A DNA stretch of 64,000 nt, from positions 162,501 through 226,500 of the forward strand of contig JAGKQI010000092.1 in NCBI GenBank assembly GCA_018806915.1, written 5' to 3'. The stretch is from Phytophthora colocasiae. Taxonomy: Eukaryota; Oomycota; Peronosporomycetes; Peronosporales; Peronosporaceae. A model generated the notes under the pieces. It saw nothing but the letters and a program-made list of their open reading frames with translations, was not told where the DNA came from and did not search any database. Every line of letters starts with the position of its first letter. The stretch's first letter is position 1. The position numbers and the translations under genes are program-made. Of the stretch, positions 19,475-31,892 are shown piece by piece.

Positions 19475-22400
19475 TCAACTGAGACCGTCGTAAGCTGTCA
19501 ACCCGTTCTCGTTCAGAATGTCGTCACGACCGCCGCCTTTGTCAGGATCCAGCAGCCACGCGCCCAAGTCGAAAAAGCTGTAGGCCATAGCGTAGTGGCC
19601 GGCCGTGTGGCCGTGACTCTACAATGCAAGATACAGAGTTAGAGGAGACCTAGAGAGAACAAGATCGTCACGACAGACACGTACGTTCTGGTGGTCCGGG
19701 TATGCGCCTTTGGACAGGAGAAGCTGAGCTGCCTTGAGCTGGTTGTTCTGAGCAGCCAACAGCAGCGGAGAGTTGCCGTTTTCGTCGCCCTTATTGACGT
19801 GGAAGACGCTTTTCTCCAACTGATCGCTGTAGATGGTTCCTGTGCCCGGCACGAACTGCGTCTTGACGGTCAGCGGATCGAACTTCCGCTCGGGAACGTC
19901 CTGCAGCGCCTCTCGAATCTGTTTGACCTTCCCGTGTCGTATCAAGCTGCAGAACTCGCTGAACGGCACTACAACTCGACCGCCACCGGTAGGAGCTTCA
20001 TTCGAGCTTGGAGGCGGAGCAGCAGATGATGTAGGTACTGGATTGGAGACCGATGCAACGGGGTTGGGATTGGTCACTGGCGGTGCTCGTACGGGGCTGA
20101 TGCTGGGCATCGTCGTCACCTCAGGGACTACAGGTGCTGCCGTACTGCCGCTCATGCCGTCTCCATAAAGCTGTCGCATTTGGTTGCGTTCGCGGACTCG
20201 CATCTCCTCCACCGTCGTCAACACTTTCTTCCGGTGTAGGCGATGCTCCATGCCCAGTGTATTGCGGAGATCGTCGTCCGTGAGATGCAGCAACAACGCT
20301 CCATCGACTGTCGCGTCAGCAAAAGCACGTTTGTACTGAGCCAACGCCAGCGTATCGAGCCACCGACCGACGTCGCTCACGCTCCAAGCTGCCACCTGCA
20401 ACGGCTGCTGTCCTGGGAAGCCTCCAGGCGGGATACTTGGCTGGAAACTACCACCGGCAAACGTTTTTGACGTCTCGGCTGCCGAGTGTTCGGGCCATCG
20501 CTGCTGCGAGACTGCAGCAGCACTGTCGAGCGTCAAGTGGTGTGCTCCGATCTTCCTCATGGCACGCACCATGTTCATACTGCTAAAGTAGGTCATCGAC
20601 ATGGACATGAAGCCGAACTTCATCATCGTCTCCGTCGATTCCATGAGAGAAGCTGCTTCCTGTCGTTGTTGCTGTGTAAACCCTTGAGTAGCGGCGGGTA
20701 CAGCAGAACGCGCGCCTGAGTGTGACGGGAACCCGCTGGACGTTGGGCTCAATGTAGTAGGCCCACCAACTACAGGAGTATTTGTGAAGCCGAGTGCAGG
20801 GGACATTGCGCTCGGAATGCCAGTTGAGAGAACGGATCCTGGCGGGATCAAGTCCAACGCGAGCTGAGACCGCGTCTCCTGTTTCTCTCGGATCCGCGTC
20901 AGCTCCTTCTGCTGCTCCTCCAGTAACAACACCAATTTCCGCTCGAGAGCCTTGAGCTCTTCTTCCTTCCTCAGTCTCTCTTGATCTACACGTGCGAGCG
21001 TCTCCTCCAACGTCCCAAGCTTCTCCCGTCTCTGAGCAATTTGCGCGAGCATCTGCGAGAACTCCCGATCAAGCCTCATTTTCTGTTCGCGCAGTGCCCA
21101 CTTGGCTGTTTCGTCCAGTGCCCGGTTGACACCTCCAGGTGCGTTGTTGTCAGTCTCTGCTTGCCCCAGAGCGAGTAGTTCTGCCTCCAGCAGCCTTACG
21201 CCTTCGTCAAATTCACAGATCTCCTTCACAAGCTTTTCAGCTTGAGCTTCGACATCGCTTTTCTCGCGGGCGAGCAATGCCACGTCACTCTGCAGCTTAG
21301 TGCCGTGAAGCTTGTACTCCAGCAGAAGCTGCTTGCCGAACGTGAGTCCTTGAGACTGCGTCTTGGAGAAGAGGAACTTGTCGCGCTCACGAGCGAAGCG
21401 TCTGCGTCCAAGGAGACCTCGAAACACGCGCTGAATGTTCATGACCGCGTTGCGCTGCAGTCGCTGCCTAAACATCTTCCTGCATGCAACGTACCGCCTC
21501 ATAAGTTGCTGTATCCGCACGGCGGCTTGGTGAATCTGCTGGCGACGGCGCACCACTCCCCGTTTCGCTAGCCAACCACGTGCAATACGTTGGATATCCA
21601 TCGCAGACAGGTACTCGAGCATGCGTTGCTTGTACGACGAGCGCCCCATTTTGCCCCTCCAGTGGCGCTGCAGCAGTCGAACCGCCCAGTCTTCGCGTTT
21701 GAGACCTTTGTAGCGCTTCCTAGCGACGCGAGCTCGCCACAGACGCTGGAGGTTGACGGCGCACTTTTCACGGTGCAGACGGCGAGTTAAAGTGCGAGCG
21801 AAGAAAGCTCGGAAGGCTCGCTGGATGACACGCGCCATTGCGGTCATTCGCTGCAGTCGCTTCTGGTTGCGACGGACTCGCCAGCCCATGTATTCCTTCA
21901 CTTCAGGCAGCAGCGGGTAGATCTTGCTGCCGGCACCGGGCTGGTACACGACGTTGGTGCTGAGGCGCTCGAAGGCTGGAGTGGTGGGGTCCCAGGACGT
22001 CAGCGCAATCAGCTTGGCTCCTTGTTGATTCGTACTGGAACGCGAGTCTTCCAACGCAGTAGTTCCTGCAGCTTGAGCTTTACTGGGGGGTGCGAATGCA
22101 GCCTGATCAGTGAGTTGTTGCTGGTGCATTCGCCATTGTGTATTCTCCTTCTGGTAACCAGACTTGGGTCTAGTGCTGCAGTTAGCAGGGAGAGCGTCTT
22201 TGACTGTACTAAGCACGCGGTCGATGAAGGAGTCTTCGAAGTTGTGCTGCGGTTTGACTTTCTTCTTGCTTTGGTTGTCGGAGGGGCCACGTTGTGGTTG
22301 TTCGTCCTCGCACCGAGACTTTCGATTCTCACGTTCTAGTGGTTTACGATTGGCGCCATGCGGGACGTCGTTGAGTTCATGGAAGCCGGTGACGAGCTGT

Positions 22401-25102
22401 TCGAGCAGCACGAGAACGTCCTGTTTGCATTCCTGCACAGCCTCATGACCCCCTGGCAGCCACACGACACAGCTTGGGCGCTTACTACGCCCTGCAGAAT
22501 GTTGCTGCTGCAGAGACTTGACACGTCTGTATCGTAGGACTTTGCCGATAGAGTCTACCAGTTCCAAGTTTGCCAAGGCCAGGATCGTTTCCGCGTGGCC
22601 TCCAGCATCGAGTAGTCCGTTCTGGACTGAACAGAGAGAAATCAATGGGACTCGAAGGTGCTTTAAATCGCTTCGGAGGTCTTGATGAGCTAAAGCGCCG
22701 AGTGTGAGAGCCTGTCGACCTTCCAGTGTGATCGGGTTCAGCACAGCAGTATACAGATTGAGAGCTAGAGGTGTGGATACGCGTGCGAGATACGCCGCAG
22801 AGAAGAGGAAGCGGGCATGGAAGTAGACTGGGAGATCTGGTCGTGACTCTGGTGTACAGGTCAGCACCTTGGCGCTGTCGTGTAAGAACTGCGCCAATTG
22901 CGCATCCACGTGAGAGAAACTATTAAGCAGCACCAGCGAGCGAGTATTCCCATCGCGTGGCTTGGGTGAACAGCAGAAGCTCAAGGCGATATTCCCTCCA
23001 TTACCAATACCAACGAGATGGTACGGCTTATCCCGTAGCAGTTGCTCGTCGCCTGAAGCTCCCGTCACGTGGCCAAGCAGCGCAGAAAGGCATGCCACGT
23101 GATACGAATTGTTCAGGAGCGTCCCCCTTCTCCATGTTGTGTACGCCTGGCCTGGATAATTCCACAATAAAACCTGCACGCGACCTCGATAGCGAGCCAC
23201 AAGCGGCTGCAGTAAAATCTGCAAACGCTCCCAAGTATCGAACAGGTCGTGCACCACAACCAGATTGAAGAACGCGTCGTTCGGGTCTGTGGGATCCGTT
23301 ATCCTATCTACAAGACTTGACCGAGCACCGCCCATGACGCAGAAAGGAATAGCCGTCTCTGCATCCATCTGGAAAACGTTGTGTACGTAGTCGTCCTGGG
23401 CGTCCATCTCGGCCAGACCCGGCATGGCCAGAGAGTGCGAAACCTCAAGCCGACGTCGTCGTCTTCGTTGTCGAAGTTGCTGCTCGTCCTTCGCCTTTGC
23501 CAATGTGGCTGCGTGCACTTCCCCACCATCCCGTCTGGATGATGACGTTGTCCGTTGAGACGCCCTTGATCGAAGAGCAGCTTGCAATGCATGGCTCAGA
23601 GACTCGCTGCTCACGGGTTTCCCGATACATCCACCCATCCCGCTGTCTTTGTAGAGCTGCAGGTCGTCCGATGCCGTCTGTGAAGTCACACAGAGGACTG
23701 TGGTATCGGTTGTGACGTTTTCTTTCACTCTGCGCTTGAGTTGCGACTGCCGTAGCAGCCGGGAGAACTCCAAGCCGGTCATGTCGCCCGGTGTCAACTC
23801 CCGTTCGATGAGGATCACGTCGTAGTTAAAGTCCTGAGCTGCGCGCAGCGCTTGCCGTCCGTCCGTCATACTTTCGACCTCAAGTTCCAACGCTGGAGAC
23901 GTCAAAGCCCGGATCTTCCGATGCAAATCATCCAACAGGGTAGCGTCCGAGGAAACGAGCAAGACTGTTGCTGCTCCGGTCGCATTGCCTTTCGCAGCAG
24001 CTTCTTTTCGGAACAGTTGACCTGGCTCCAATGTAGACACTTCAATGCGTTTGGTCACGCCACGCAAGTAGTTGTCCATGCCCACGAACGTATCGTTATT
24101 GCGAAGAAGCTTCTTCTGCTCATGCAGTTGGTGTGTTAGGAGCTGTCCATTGGATTTCGCAGTCTTTACCAGATTCGTGGGCGACGCAGTCTCAGGCGTC
24201 TGTAGCGATGGCATACTCACTGAATGCTGGACGTTGGTCTGCAGTCGGGGTTTGTTACTGTTGCTGTATGTGAGCGCTGGTAGCGCAGAAGAACTCACAG
24301 CATCTGTGTCGGAGGATCCTGCTACTTTCTCTAAGGGCTTGTGCTTTGGGTCGTCGTGATGTTTGCGCATGAGAATGACCTCTTTCTCACGAACTTCCTG
24401 GTCCACCTGCCCCTGCCACTTCTCCTCCATCAAGGCTTGTTGCCAACGGATCCGTTGCTGTTTTTTCTTCAGCTGCTGCTGCGTAGTGCTCTCTGTCAAC
24501 GGTCCAGCTGCCAGTTGCCGTGCCATATCCAGTAGCGCATACACAGCGTAGCATTCACTACAGACGCGTACTTGTCGGTAGTAGTTCGCAACGCCGTCCA
24601 TTTCTCCATACACGCGCGAGCGTGAGTTCTCACGTAACTCCTGGGATAGCGTACTACTAAGCAGATGCGACTGCCGTTGTCCAGCTTTCGTAGGTGAACT
24701 TGAGCTACCAGGGCCAAGCTGTAGCTGCGTTGCCTTCTGAAGGTGTTCTCTATTGCTTCTGCCCAATGCAATGGACTTATACGTTAAGACACGCAGCTCT
24801 CCACCGTCTGCAATTTTGCTAGTCGTCTGCGCGACTTCCATGGCCGCCACCAAGCGATTGACACTGGAATCTCCCAGGGCACCCAGTTCCTCTTTCGTGA
24901 ATAGAAGCGACAATGCTGATGCAGCTGAAGCTTGAGGTGGTGGAGCTGCTGCTCGTCTTCCTCCAGGTCGATGCACGGGGCCGGCCTGGCTCAGCTGCAG
25001 CGCGAAGCCGCAGAAGTCTCCACTGCATTTGAACGGCGTCGGGAAGGAGCGACCACGCGTGGATGAAGACGCATCGGCCTTGATGGCCAGAGGTGGCGGC
25101 AT
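19475..25102 (-). CDS. Large multidomain protein: pseudo-receiver, alpha/beta-hydrolase-like, IQ motifs, coiled coil, SAM, ankyrin
   Basis: Exon 1 is 25102-19685. A GT-AG intron occupies 19684-19619, and exon 2 (19618-19475) continues the ankyrin repeat in frame and ends TGA, giving 1853 residues. In order: a Ser/Gln-rich N-terminus; a receiver-like domain (about 380-510) with VILIERELTPGD where the phosphorylated Asp is Glu, and the conserved Lys kept in CIGKPVS; an alpha/beta-hydrolase-like domain (about 580-880) with WNYPGQA and a nucleophile elbow reading GIGNG, so the catalytic Ser is missing; six or seven IQ calmodulin-binding motifs (about 1080-1230); a coiled coil (about 1240-1420); a SAM domain (about 1575-1640, WSVSDVGRWLDTL); and ankyrin repeats at the end. 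This looks like a calcium/calmodulin-linked scaffold and not an enzyme. Domain limits are by eye. Confidence 0.8.
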
Positions 25103-25308
25103 GTGCAAGAAGAAGAAGCTGCTTAAGAATAGCGTTGCGCATGAAGAGGCACGAAAGTCATAATATTACACCTGCTTTTCATCATCTGTGACGTGATATA
25201 ACTTCAACGTCTCTCAGACTTGGTCAAAAACGATCAATCGCGTCAAAAATAACAAAATAGACTTGATCAAAAGAGCATTGTCACTCGCGAATTTGCAACC
25301 TGGTGAAG

Positions 25309-26397
25309 ATGCAGTTAAGATGTGGAGTTTACGGTGAAGGATCTGTGTTCTCCATCGAGATGGAGGCTAATGCAGAAGTGGAAGCACTGCGAGACACGAT
25401 TGCTGCTCTTTTAAGTGTTCCCTCCAGACTGTTGACGCTCTATTTGGCACGGAAGAATGGCAAGTGGCTCAAGGACGATGCCAGTTTGCGTGTCCTTTTG
25501 CACGGTAAAGTCGACAAGCAGTTGGAGATGATGTACCCGTCACAGACGCTAGATGATGAAGAAAACTTCGGAGAGAAATTCCAGTCTGGACACAGAGACA
25601 TTCATGTGCTGGTGGAACTCCCCGCTAAGGAATCACGTGAAGAAATGATACAAACCAACAAACTCAGGCAATACGCACATTGGGAAATGAGCGCGACGCG
25701 GACCCTGGCACTTCTACGAGAAATGCAACTGAAGCTTGTAGTTGTACGCACAGTTACCTGCACTGTTCAACGTCGCCCTGTCGAGCCGTTCAAATGGGAG
25801 ATCATTAGCGATTCACGCGACAAAAAGATCAAGCTCTCGGAGGAGCAGCAACGCGAACGGTACCGCCTGTACGTGGAAGAAAACATTGGAACAGATTGGC
25901 TTTCACGCGCGACAGGAGGCAAGCTCTGCGTACACGCTATGGAGAAAGGCAAGAGCATTCTTACCACTGACATTCCAGGTCACAACGTTAGGCTTACTGG
26001 GCCCGCGGATCTCCTCATTCTGAGTGATGTCGTCAAGGTTCAACGGTTTGCTGTTGGAGCATTGCCGGATGTGAGAATGATGATCGAAGTGGTGAGAGAT
26101 GTGGAAGAAAGCGACGTCTATCAGACGATATCAAAACTACTTGCATTAGCTGTTCTCACCGACGAAGCAGTGGCGGCACTGTTGACCAACTTGGCGGATC
26201 ATTGGCAATTCTTTTGGCTTACCAAGGATGACGAATGGGACGATTCCAAAATCAAAACTGTGGTTGTTACTGATCCAACAACAGCGTTCATAGCGCTCAG
26301 CATCATCGCTACATACAATCCGGATAGAGAACAATGGGTTGATTGTTTTGCGGAATCCGTACACCGATACAAGCTGAGTCAACTGCGGAAAAAGTAG
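25309..26397 (+). CDS. Crinkler (CRN)-like protein
   Basis: From the ATG at 25309 (the upstream GTG is ignored) there are 362 residues. The first 107 residues match the Crinkler header: MQLRCGVYGEGSVF, then LYLARKNGKWLKDD (an LxLAK-type motif with Arg), ending HVLVELP, the HVLVxxP motif that marks the end of the translocation part. Crinklers are oomycete effectors and related intracellular proteins, and many enter host nuclei. The C-terminal 250 residues are a single domain that I cannot name; DVRMMIEVVRD could be a degenerate (D/E)xK-type nuclease motif, but that is a guess. There is no signal peptide. It is a lone copy among housekeeping genes, head-to-head with the ankyrin/SAM gene (206 bases apart). 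Confidence 0.8.
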   Translation: MQLRCGVYGEGSVFSIEMEANAEVEALRDTIAALLSVPSRLLTLYLARKNGKWLKDDASLRVLLHGKVDKQLEMMYPSQTLDDEENFGEKFQSGHRDIHVLVELPAKESREEMIQTNKLRQYAHWEMSATRTLALLREMQLKLVVVRTVTCTVQRRPVEPFKWEIISDSRDKKIKLSEEQQRERYRLYVEENIGTDWLSRATGGKLCVHAMEKGKSILTTDIPGHNVRLTGPADLLILSDVVKVQRFAVGALPDVRMMIEVVRDVEESDVYQTISKLLALAVLTDEAVAALLTNLADHWQFFWLTKDDEWDDSKIKTVVVTDPTTAFIALSIIATYNPDREQWVDCFAESVHRYKLSQLRKK

Positions 26398-26519
26398 TGG
26401 CGATACGACCCCAACAGCGGTTTTAAACGCTGATCACGCAACTCCATCTCCAATTCAAAGGACTAGGCAGTCTCAAGATCGCGCTGAAGGATGATTAAAA
26501 AAAGATGATGCGTTGAATT

Positions 26520-27425
26520 CTAGTGAACTGACTTAAACTGCATGTCGTACTTGATCCAGACGAGTGTAAGTCCATGCGGTGGTGCTCCCTGACCAGCTTT
26601 CCCCCGATTTTTAGCTGCGAGAATCATGGGGATACCATCGGGTTTCAACCTCCCCAAGCCCACGTCAACGATCGTCCCCACCAAGGTTCGAATCATTTTG
26701 TACCGGAACCGGTTGCCTTCGAAGACCAAACGCACTTTCGTGCTCACGTCCTCTTCGTTCTGAGTCTCTGCTCTGTCGTCCAACCTCTCACAGTGCAGCT
26801 CAATCTTCGACACAGTGCACATGTTGTCTCGTTCTCCATCCGCTTTCTGCGGTGTGAAGGACGAAAAGTCTTTCGTTGCAGGTGGCGCCAGTAGGTGGTC
26901 AATGGCCGTCTGCATCTTCGCGACATCCAGCGACTTCCGAACGTACCGCACGTTACGACGGTGCGTCACAGGACGTAGTCCGCCCGCCACCACTTCATAC
27001 TCGTAGCATTTGTACGTGGCATCCGTGCGTGGGTCAAATGCTGTGGCTTCCTCTTCTGTTAGAGTGACCAGACTGCGGCACAGGACATCATCGGGCAGAC
27101 GCGTGTTGAGAGCGTCGCGGAAGACGCGGTCTTCTTCGACACACTGGCTGGCGAACACGACCACTTGGCCACGCGCGTGCACGCCAGTGTCGGTGCGGGA
27201 GGCGAAGCGCAGTCTGGGGAGTTCCGACTCGCCCGTAGTGCGACGTAGTGCGTCCTCGATGGTCTCCTGCACGGTGCGCAAGGGTCCAGGCTGGTCCTGC
27301 GCCTGGGAGCCGCAGAATTCGGCACCGTCGTACGCCACAACGCAAAGACGACGGACCAATGGACCAGTGGAGTCCACGCGCAGGAAGGCGCACGGCGGGA
27401 TGCGGAGCTGCCGGCTACCAGTCAT
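26520..27425 (-). CDS. tRNA pseudouridine synthase, TruA family
   Basis: This frame encodes 301 residues from the ATG at 27425. TruA-type enzymes convert uridines in the anticodon arm of tRNAs to pseudouridine (positions 38-40 in TruA/Pus3, others in Pus1). The catalytic motif is clear: FASRTDTGVHARGQV with the nucleophile Asp at about residue 79. VVAYDGAEFCGSQ at the N-terminus and TYKCYEYEV in the middle are family landmarks. The length is near that of bacterial TruA and shorter than most fungal Pus1/Pus3. No obvious organelle presequence is seen, although the first 25 residues are a short extension. It converges with the Crinkler-like gene (122 bases). Confidence 0.9.
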   Translation of the reverse strand: MTGSRQLRIPPCAFLRVDSTGPLVRRLCVVAYDGAEFCGSQAQDQPGPLRTVQETIEDALRRTTGESELPRLRFASRTDTGVHARGQVVVFASQCVEEDRVFRDALNTRLPDDVLCRSLVTLTEEEATAFDPRTDATYKCYEYEVVAGGLRPVTHRRNVRYVRKSLDVAKMQTAIDHLLAPPATKDFSSFTPQKADGERDNMCTVSKIELHCERLDDRAETQNEEDVSTKVRLVFEGNRFRYKMIRTLVGTIVDVGLGRLKPDGIPMILAAKNRGKAGQGAPPHGLTLVWIKYDMQFKSVH

Positions 27426-27734
27426 GGCGTGATGCGAAAAAAGGTAGCCATTTCAGAAATTGGCAAAAAAAAAAAGCTGTCAAAAAATCAGTACTCTCTT
27501 CTCGGAGAAATTACACTGCGATTAATATCAATCCTTGAAAGTCTGAAGAGATATGTTGGTGCCCGGTACAATTCAATCCTTTGTCGTAAAAAGAGATTCT
27601 ACGTATTCTGCGTGCCGATATTTGAACCTACAATGCTTCTCGAATGGTGTTGTTGGATCTTTGGAAATAGAAACAAGTCCCGGTACTCTCAACAGTGTTC
27701 ACAATGTATGCATTTTTAGTATAATAGTTCCCCC
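27426..27734. other. Intergenic between TruA and the tomosyn-like gene
   Basis: AT-rich spacer with an A-run at 27467-27477 and a near-palindrome GCCATTTCAGAAATTGGC at about 27448, just upstream of the TruA ATG. No further gene is seen. Confidence 0.4.
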
Positions 27735-30700
27735 TTACAATTCATACCATTTCTTGTTGGCGTTCTTCTCGTTGAAAGCTTTCATGGTCTGGTAGAAATC
27801 TTCGGACGTTTTCTTCATCTGCTCCGTCTTGAGACCTAAGTCGTTCAGCTTCTCCCCACGCTCCACAAGCCGCTGCATTTCAATATTCAGTCACAGTTAG
27901 TTAAAAGAAATAAACAATATCAAACTCCCCCACCAACATCTCACCTGTTGCGCCTGCATGAGGGTGTCCTTTGTAGCGTTCAGCCCCGTCTCCGTCTTTG
28001 CGGCGGCGCTCTCAGCACCCTTCGCAGCAGAGAACCGATCTCCCATCAGCCTCTGGCGCTCGTCCTCCTCGCTGGAAAACTGGAACACCTTGTTCAAGTC
28101 TGTGGCCTCATGGGTGACGCTGAGCACCAACTTCTTGAACATCTTACCGGCGTCTGCAATGCCCCTCTTCTTCCCACTGTCGGTGGCTGATGGAGACGAG
28201 GTTTCGTCAAAGATTGTCGAGCGCTCCGGGAGATGTAGCCGCGTCTTGATCGCCATCCTCTCTAGCATAGCGCTCTCCAGTGCCGTTGCTTCGGCGAACA
28301 AAGACAAACGCTCGATCTCCCCGAACGAGTTCGCGACTACTAGTTCGCCACCGTGCGAAACGTCAGCGAGGACCCCGTCAACCAGTCCGTTGCGACCCAA
28401 ACCGAAACCAACGCTGCTGCATTCCGCCTGCCAGATCAGCTTGAGAGACAACAACGACAGGATGTACACGCGACCACTCCGGTCCACGGCCGCCAAGCAG
28501 TTCTCGATGCCCTCGCCAACCGGGACGCGAACAACGGATGTAACAAGTACAGGCCCTTGCAGCTCGACACTGGCCAGAGGTTGCGCCGGGATCTCCTTCG
28601 GCCCCATAGCCATCTCCGCTGCACGGGGAACTGTAGCCAGTACGACGTGGATCTTCCGGCCGCACGCACACACTAAGAACCGCGGCTGCTCGATGTCTAC
28701 CACCTTCGTTGTGTCAACACCTAGCGTTTCCTGAAAACCCTCAGCGAAAATGATCTCTTTTTCGCGGCCCAGCAGGTTTTCCAGCACACTGCACACTGCA
28801 TCACGCTCCAGTGAGCTCACGTCCACTCCGTTAATGGCTGTGACAGTGTGGCCTGCGCGAACTCCTTTGGAGGCGATCAAAGTCCCAGTGCTACTGTCCT
28901 CAGCGAACCCCTTCACCACCGCGTGCTGCTCTATCTCCATCGAGAGATGTAGACCTAGAGAACCCGGAGGGACAGTGACTTGAATGAAATTCCTTTGCGT
29001 CCAACTCGGTGGGTGATTTGCATGAACATGTCCTGCAGGCGTTCGTTTATCCCTCGCTTCCTTCACAAACTGCTGCGTTATCTCAAAGTCAACGTTCGGC
29101 GCGTCTTTCTGTTGGTCCTTCGTCTCTCCTAGCTTCAATTCCACCTTGTCCAATGTAACAGCAGCAGTAGCGTCTAACCCACTCTCAAGACTCACATTCT
29201 CATTGACTTGTTCGAGCCACTTGCGTCCTGGGATCTCGATACGCTTGCCGTCACCGTCCACCATGATCATTGACGACAAACTGGAGGTCTTCTCCGGATC
29301 CACGAGCGTTTCCCCCATCTTTGTGGCCGAATGGACGTGATACATCTCCAGTTTACCACTTCCGCGTCCGACGAAGAGCACAGGGATCACTTCTCGGTGC
29401 TGGATCACATCCTGCTGACTGGTGTCTCCGCTGTAAATACTTGCCTTACCTGGGGATCCTTTGCCTCCAGACGGTGACAGGCCGCTTCCAGGGATTTCAG
29501 TCGTTTGTACCAGCTCACTCACCAGTAACGAGTCCACCGACATGGACTCATCGCCCGTTGGAGAGATGTCACACACCAAGAGCTGGAAGTTCTGCGTTTT
29601 AAGCTCCACCAGCGACACCATTCCGGCTGTGTCCGCTATCGCCACGTACCCGTACGAGGAAGCCACCACCAGCTTGGAAATGGATTCCGTGTGAACATGG
29701 ATAGAGAACAAGGTGCGAAAGCCCACAGCCTCCGCTTGGCCCGATCCTTGAGTCGTATGATCCGTTGAAAAGCCTGCTTTTTCTTCTGAAGTGTCCTCTT
29801 CTCCACTGGCCAACACTCCACAGTCAGACGGATGTGAACCCTTCCGCTGCTTCAGTTGGTCGAACTCCAGTATAACGATCTCTCCAGAAGCGAAGCCAAC
29901 CACAAGAGTACGAGAGCTAGCGCAGAATGCCAGACACGTGACTTCCTGGTTGACAGGGGCCGGGGACATCTGCAGAGGAACATCCACGACATGAAGCAGG
30001 CGGATAGCACCCTTGCTGGACCGATCTCCTGCCGTCTGCACTTCCCAGAACAGCACACGCCCGTCTGCGTGTGCTGTCAGTATCATCATACTGTTTGGTG
30101 CAATCCCTGTTCCGCTCGTAGCTAGGAACCCCTTCAACATTGGTTCCAGGATGCTGCCGCCGTTGATCGGCCACTCGAAATCTCCACTCTCAGCCAAGTG
30201 GAACAACGGATTGTACTTCGCTTGGTTCCACGTCGAGTGTAAGTCCTCTTGCAAAGAACTTTCAGACTGTGAGAGGTTAACAAGTGTGAAAGTCTTGAGC
30301 GGGCTAAGTTGTAGCAGCGGTGGGATAACCACAGGCTCCGGAAGACGGTCAAATCGCCACTCCCAGTCTTCTTTGTCGCCGTCACACAGCTTGACGAAAC
30401 ATGGTAAACTCTGCACGCTTACAGTCGGCAGGCAGCCGTCCAGAGGGTTCCCCGAGAGCAAGATGAGCGACAGCGGAGCCATCTTGACGCAGTAGTCCAC
30501 TTGGTCCTGCGCGACCTCGAACGCTGCGATCTCCGCGTGATTTGTCGACTCGATCGTAGCGACAGACCACGTGAGCTTCTCAGACTTATAGAGATCCGTT
30601 AGTGCGTCGTCACTGCTGGGTGGATAAACTATCGTCAGTAGATTAGCTTCCAATGCTTCAAGTCGACCACCAGAGAAGACGATAGCACCAGGTAAAACCG

Positions 30701-31649
30701 CGTGTTTAGAGGTCGGAGGCGCACAGATCCACTTGATCTGCTTCACAGGCGTCGTCTGGTCACTGGGAGCTGTTCCTGCCACATAGCGGTACAAACCGTG
30801 CGATTTATCTGTGCGGAACACTGCAAAGCCTCCGTGTTTGTATCCCGCGACGAATCTTTTGCCGGTCGAGTGCCAGGATAAGCACTGTGGTGAGTTGTAG
30901 ACGACATCTCCATCAGCTGAAGTCTCGGACGGCGTATGGGACGACTGTGGAGACGACAACTTGTGCATTTTCCCTGATAACGAGAACTCCCGCACCACTT
31001 TGCGTTTGGCCAGATCCCACAGCAGCACAGCAGGATACGTGTCAAAAGAGAGCAGTAGTAGATTGGCGTCCTTCGGGTGAGAAGCCAACGCTGTGATCCC
31101 CTCAACGTTGGACATCGGCAGATCCTGTGGTCGAAGGACGTACGTGCTGACCCTGCCGGTTTCTTCGTTCACTACGTGGATATCTCCATCGTCTGTAGCC
31201 ACAAAGAAAAAAGGGAAATTACAGTATTTAATAGTCTCCAGAGTCGTGATGACACTTGTAGTCCAGGCGTCCGACACGCAGCAGAGCTGAGTACCAGACG
31301 TCAAGTCAAAGACTCGCAAGGAACTGTCCGTGTAGCCCACGACCAGTCGCTGTCGAGCTGTGAACTGTAAGTGGGTGACGCTTATAGTTAAAAGCGAGGA
31401 AGCCTCTGGTGCTTCCAGTAGGACTTCCAGTCCATTGGCTCCATAGAGTTTCACAGCTCCAGAGGCTGTGCCAACTGCCAATAGCCCCTGGAGACCGCAG
31501 AACGCCAGTGTCTTGGCGTTACTGGGGACGCCGTGGTGCGCAGTTGCGTGCAGAGAGAAAAGAGACGCCTGGAGAGCGCTGGGACGGGACAACAGCGCGT
31601 CCAGAGCCAATTGAGAGGCGGACGTCGAGCGACTCGCCTTGTTCCCCAT
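27735..31649 (-). CDS. Tomosyn/LGL-like WD-repeat protein with C-terminal R-SNARE motif and PDZ-like insert
   Basis: Exon 1 is 31649-27945. An intron of 72 bases (27944-27873, GT-AG) follows, and exon 2 (27872-27735) adds 45 residues in frame, for 1280 residues in total. The start at 31649 gives MGNKASRS, a possible N-myristoylation signal; a TTG-led extension upstream is ignored. The N-terminal two thirds have WD40-type blades (for example GYTDSSLRVFDL, ATDDGDIHVV, LLLWDL-like). A PDZ-like segment lies near residues 880-960 (VTVPPGSLGLHLSMEI, GHTVTAINGVDV). The last 60 residues have the heptad pattern of a VAMP-type SNARE (LVERGEKLNDLGLKTEQM), without a membrane anchor. Tomosyn proteins bind syntaxin-type SNAREs and restrain membrane fusion. 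The PDZ-like part is unusual for the family. Confidence 0.82.
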
Positions 31650-31754
31650 GATGGCGCGACCTGTCAGGAAGATAACGGAGGGCTTCAACGTTCGTCGTAC
31701 TTAGCATATTGTATACACAGAAATGTATAGTATCGCTCACGGTACTACTTAGCG

Positions 31755-31853
31755 ATAACGTGGCATGTCCTCGTGTGTGTCGTACAGGGCAGGTAGCGCC
31801 TTGCAAATCTACCTGCCCTGTACGACACACACGACCAGGATATGCCACGTTAT
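31755..31853. repeat. Foldback repeat next to the retrotransposon
   Basis: The arm from ATAACGTGGCAT through GTGTGTGTCGTACAGGGCAG and GTA is repeated inverted at 31810-31853, around a 14-base centre. The arms are about 41-44 bases with a few differences and indels. It lies 40 bp outside the left LTR and is not part of the LTR element. It is a small foldback/MITE-type element or an extruding hairpin. Confidence 0.8.
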
Positions 31854-31892
31854 GCCTATACCAAGTTTCGTCCGCGCAAGTGGTCTGTGTGG

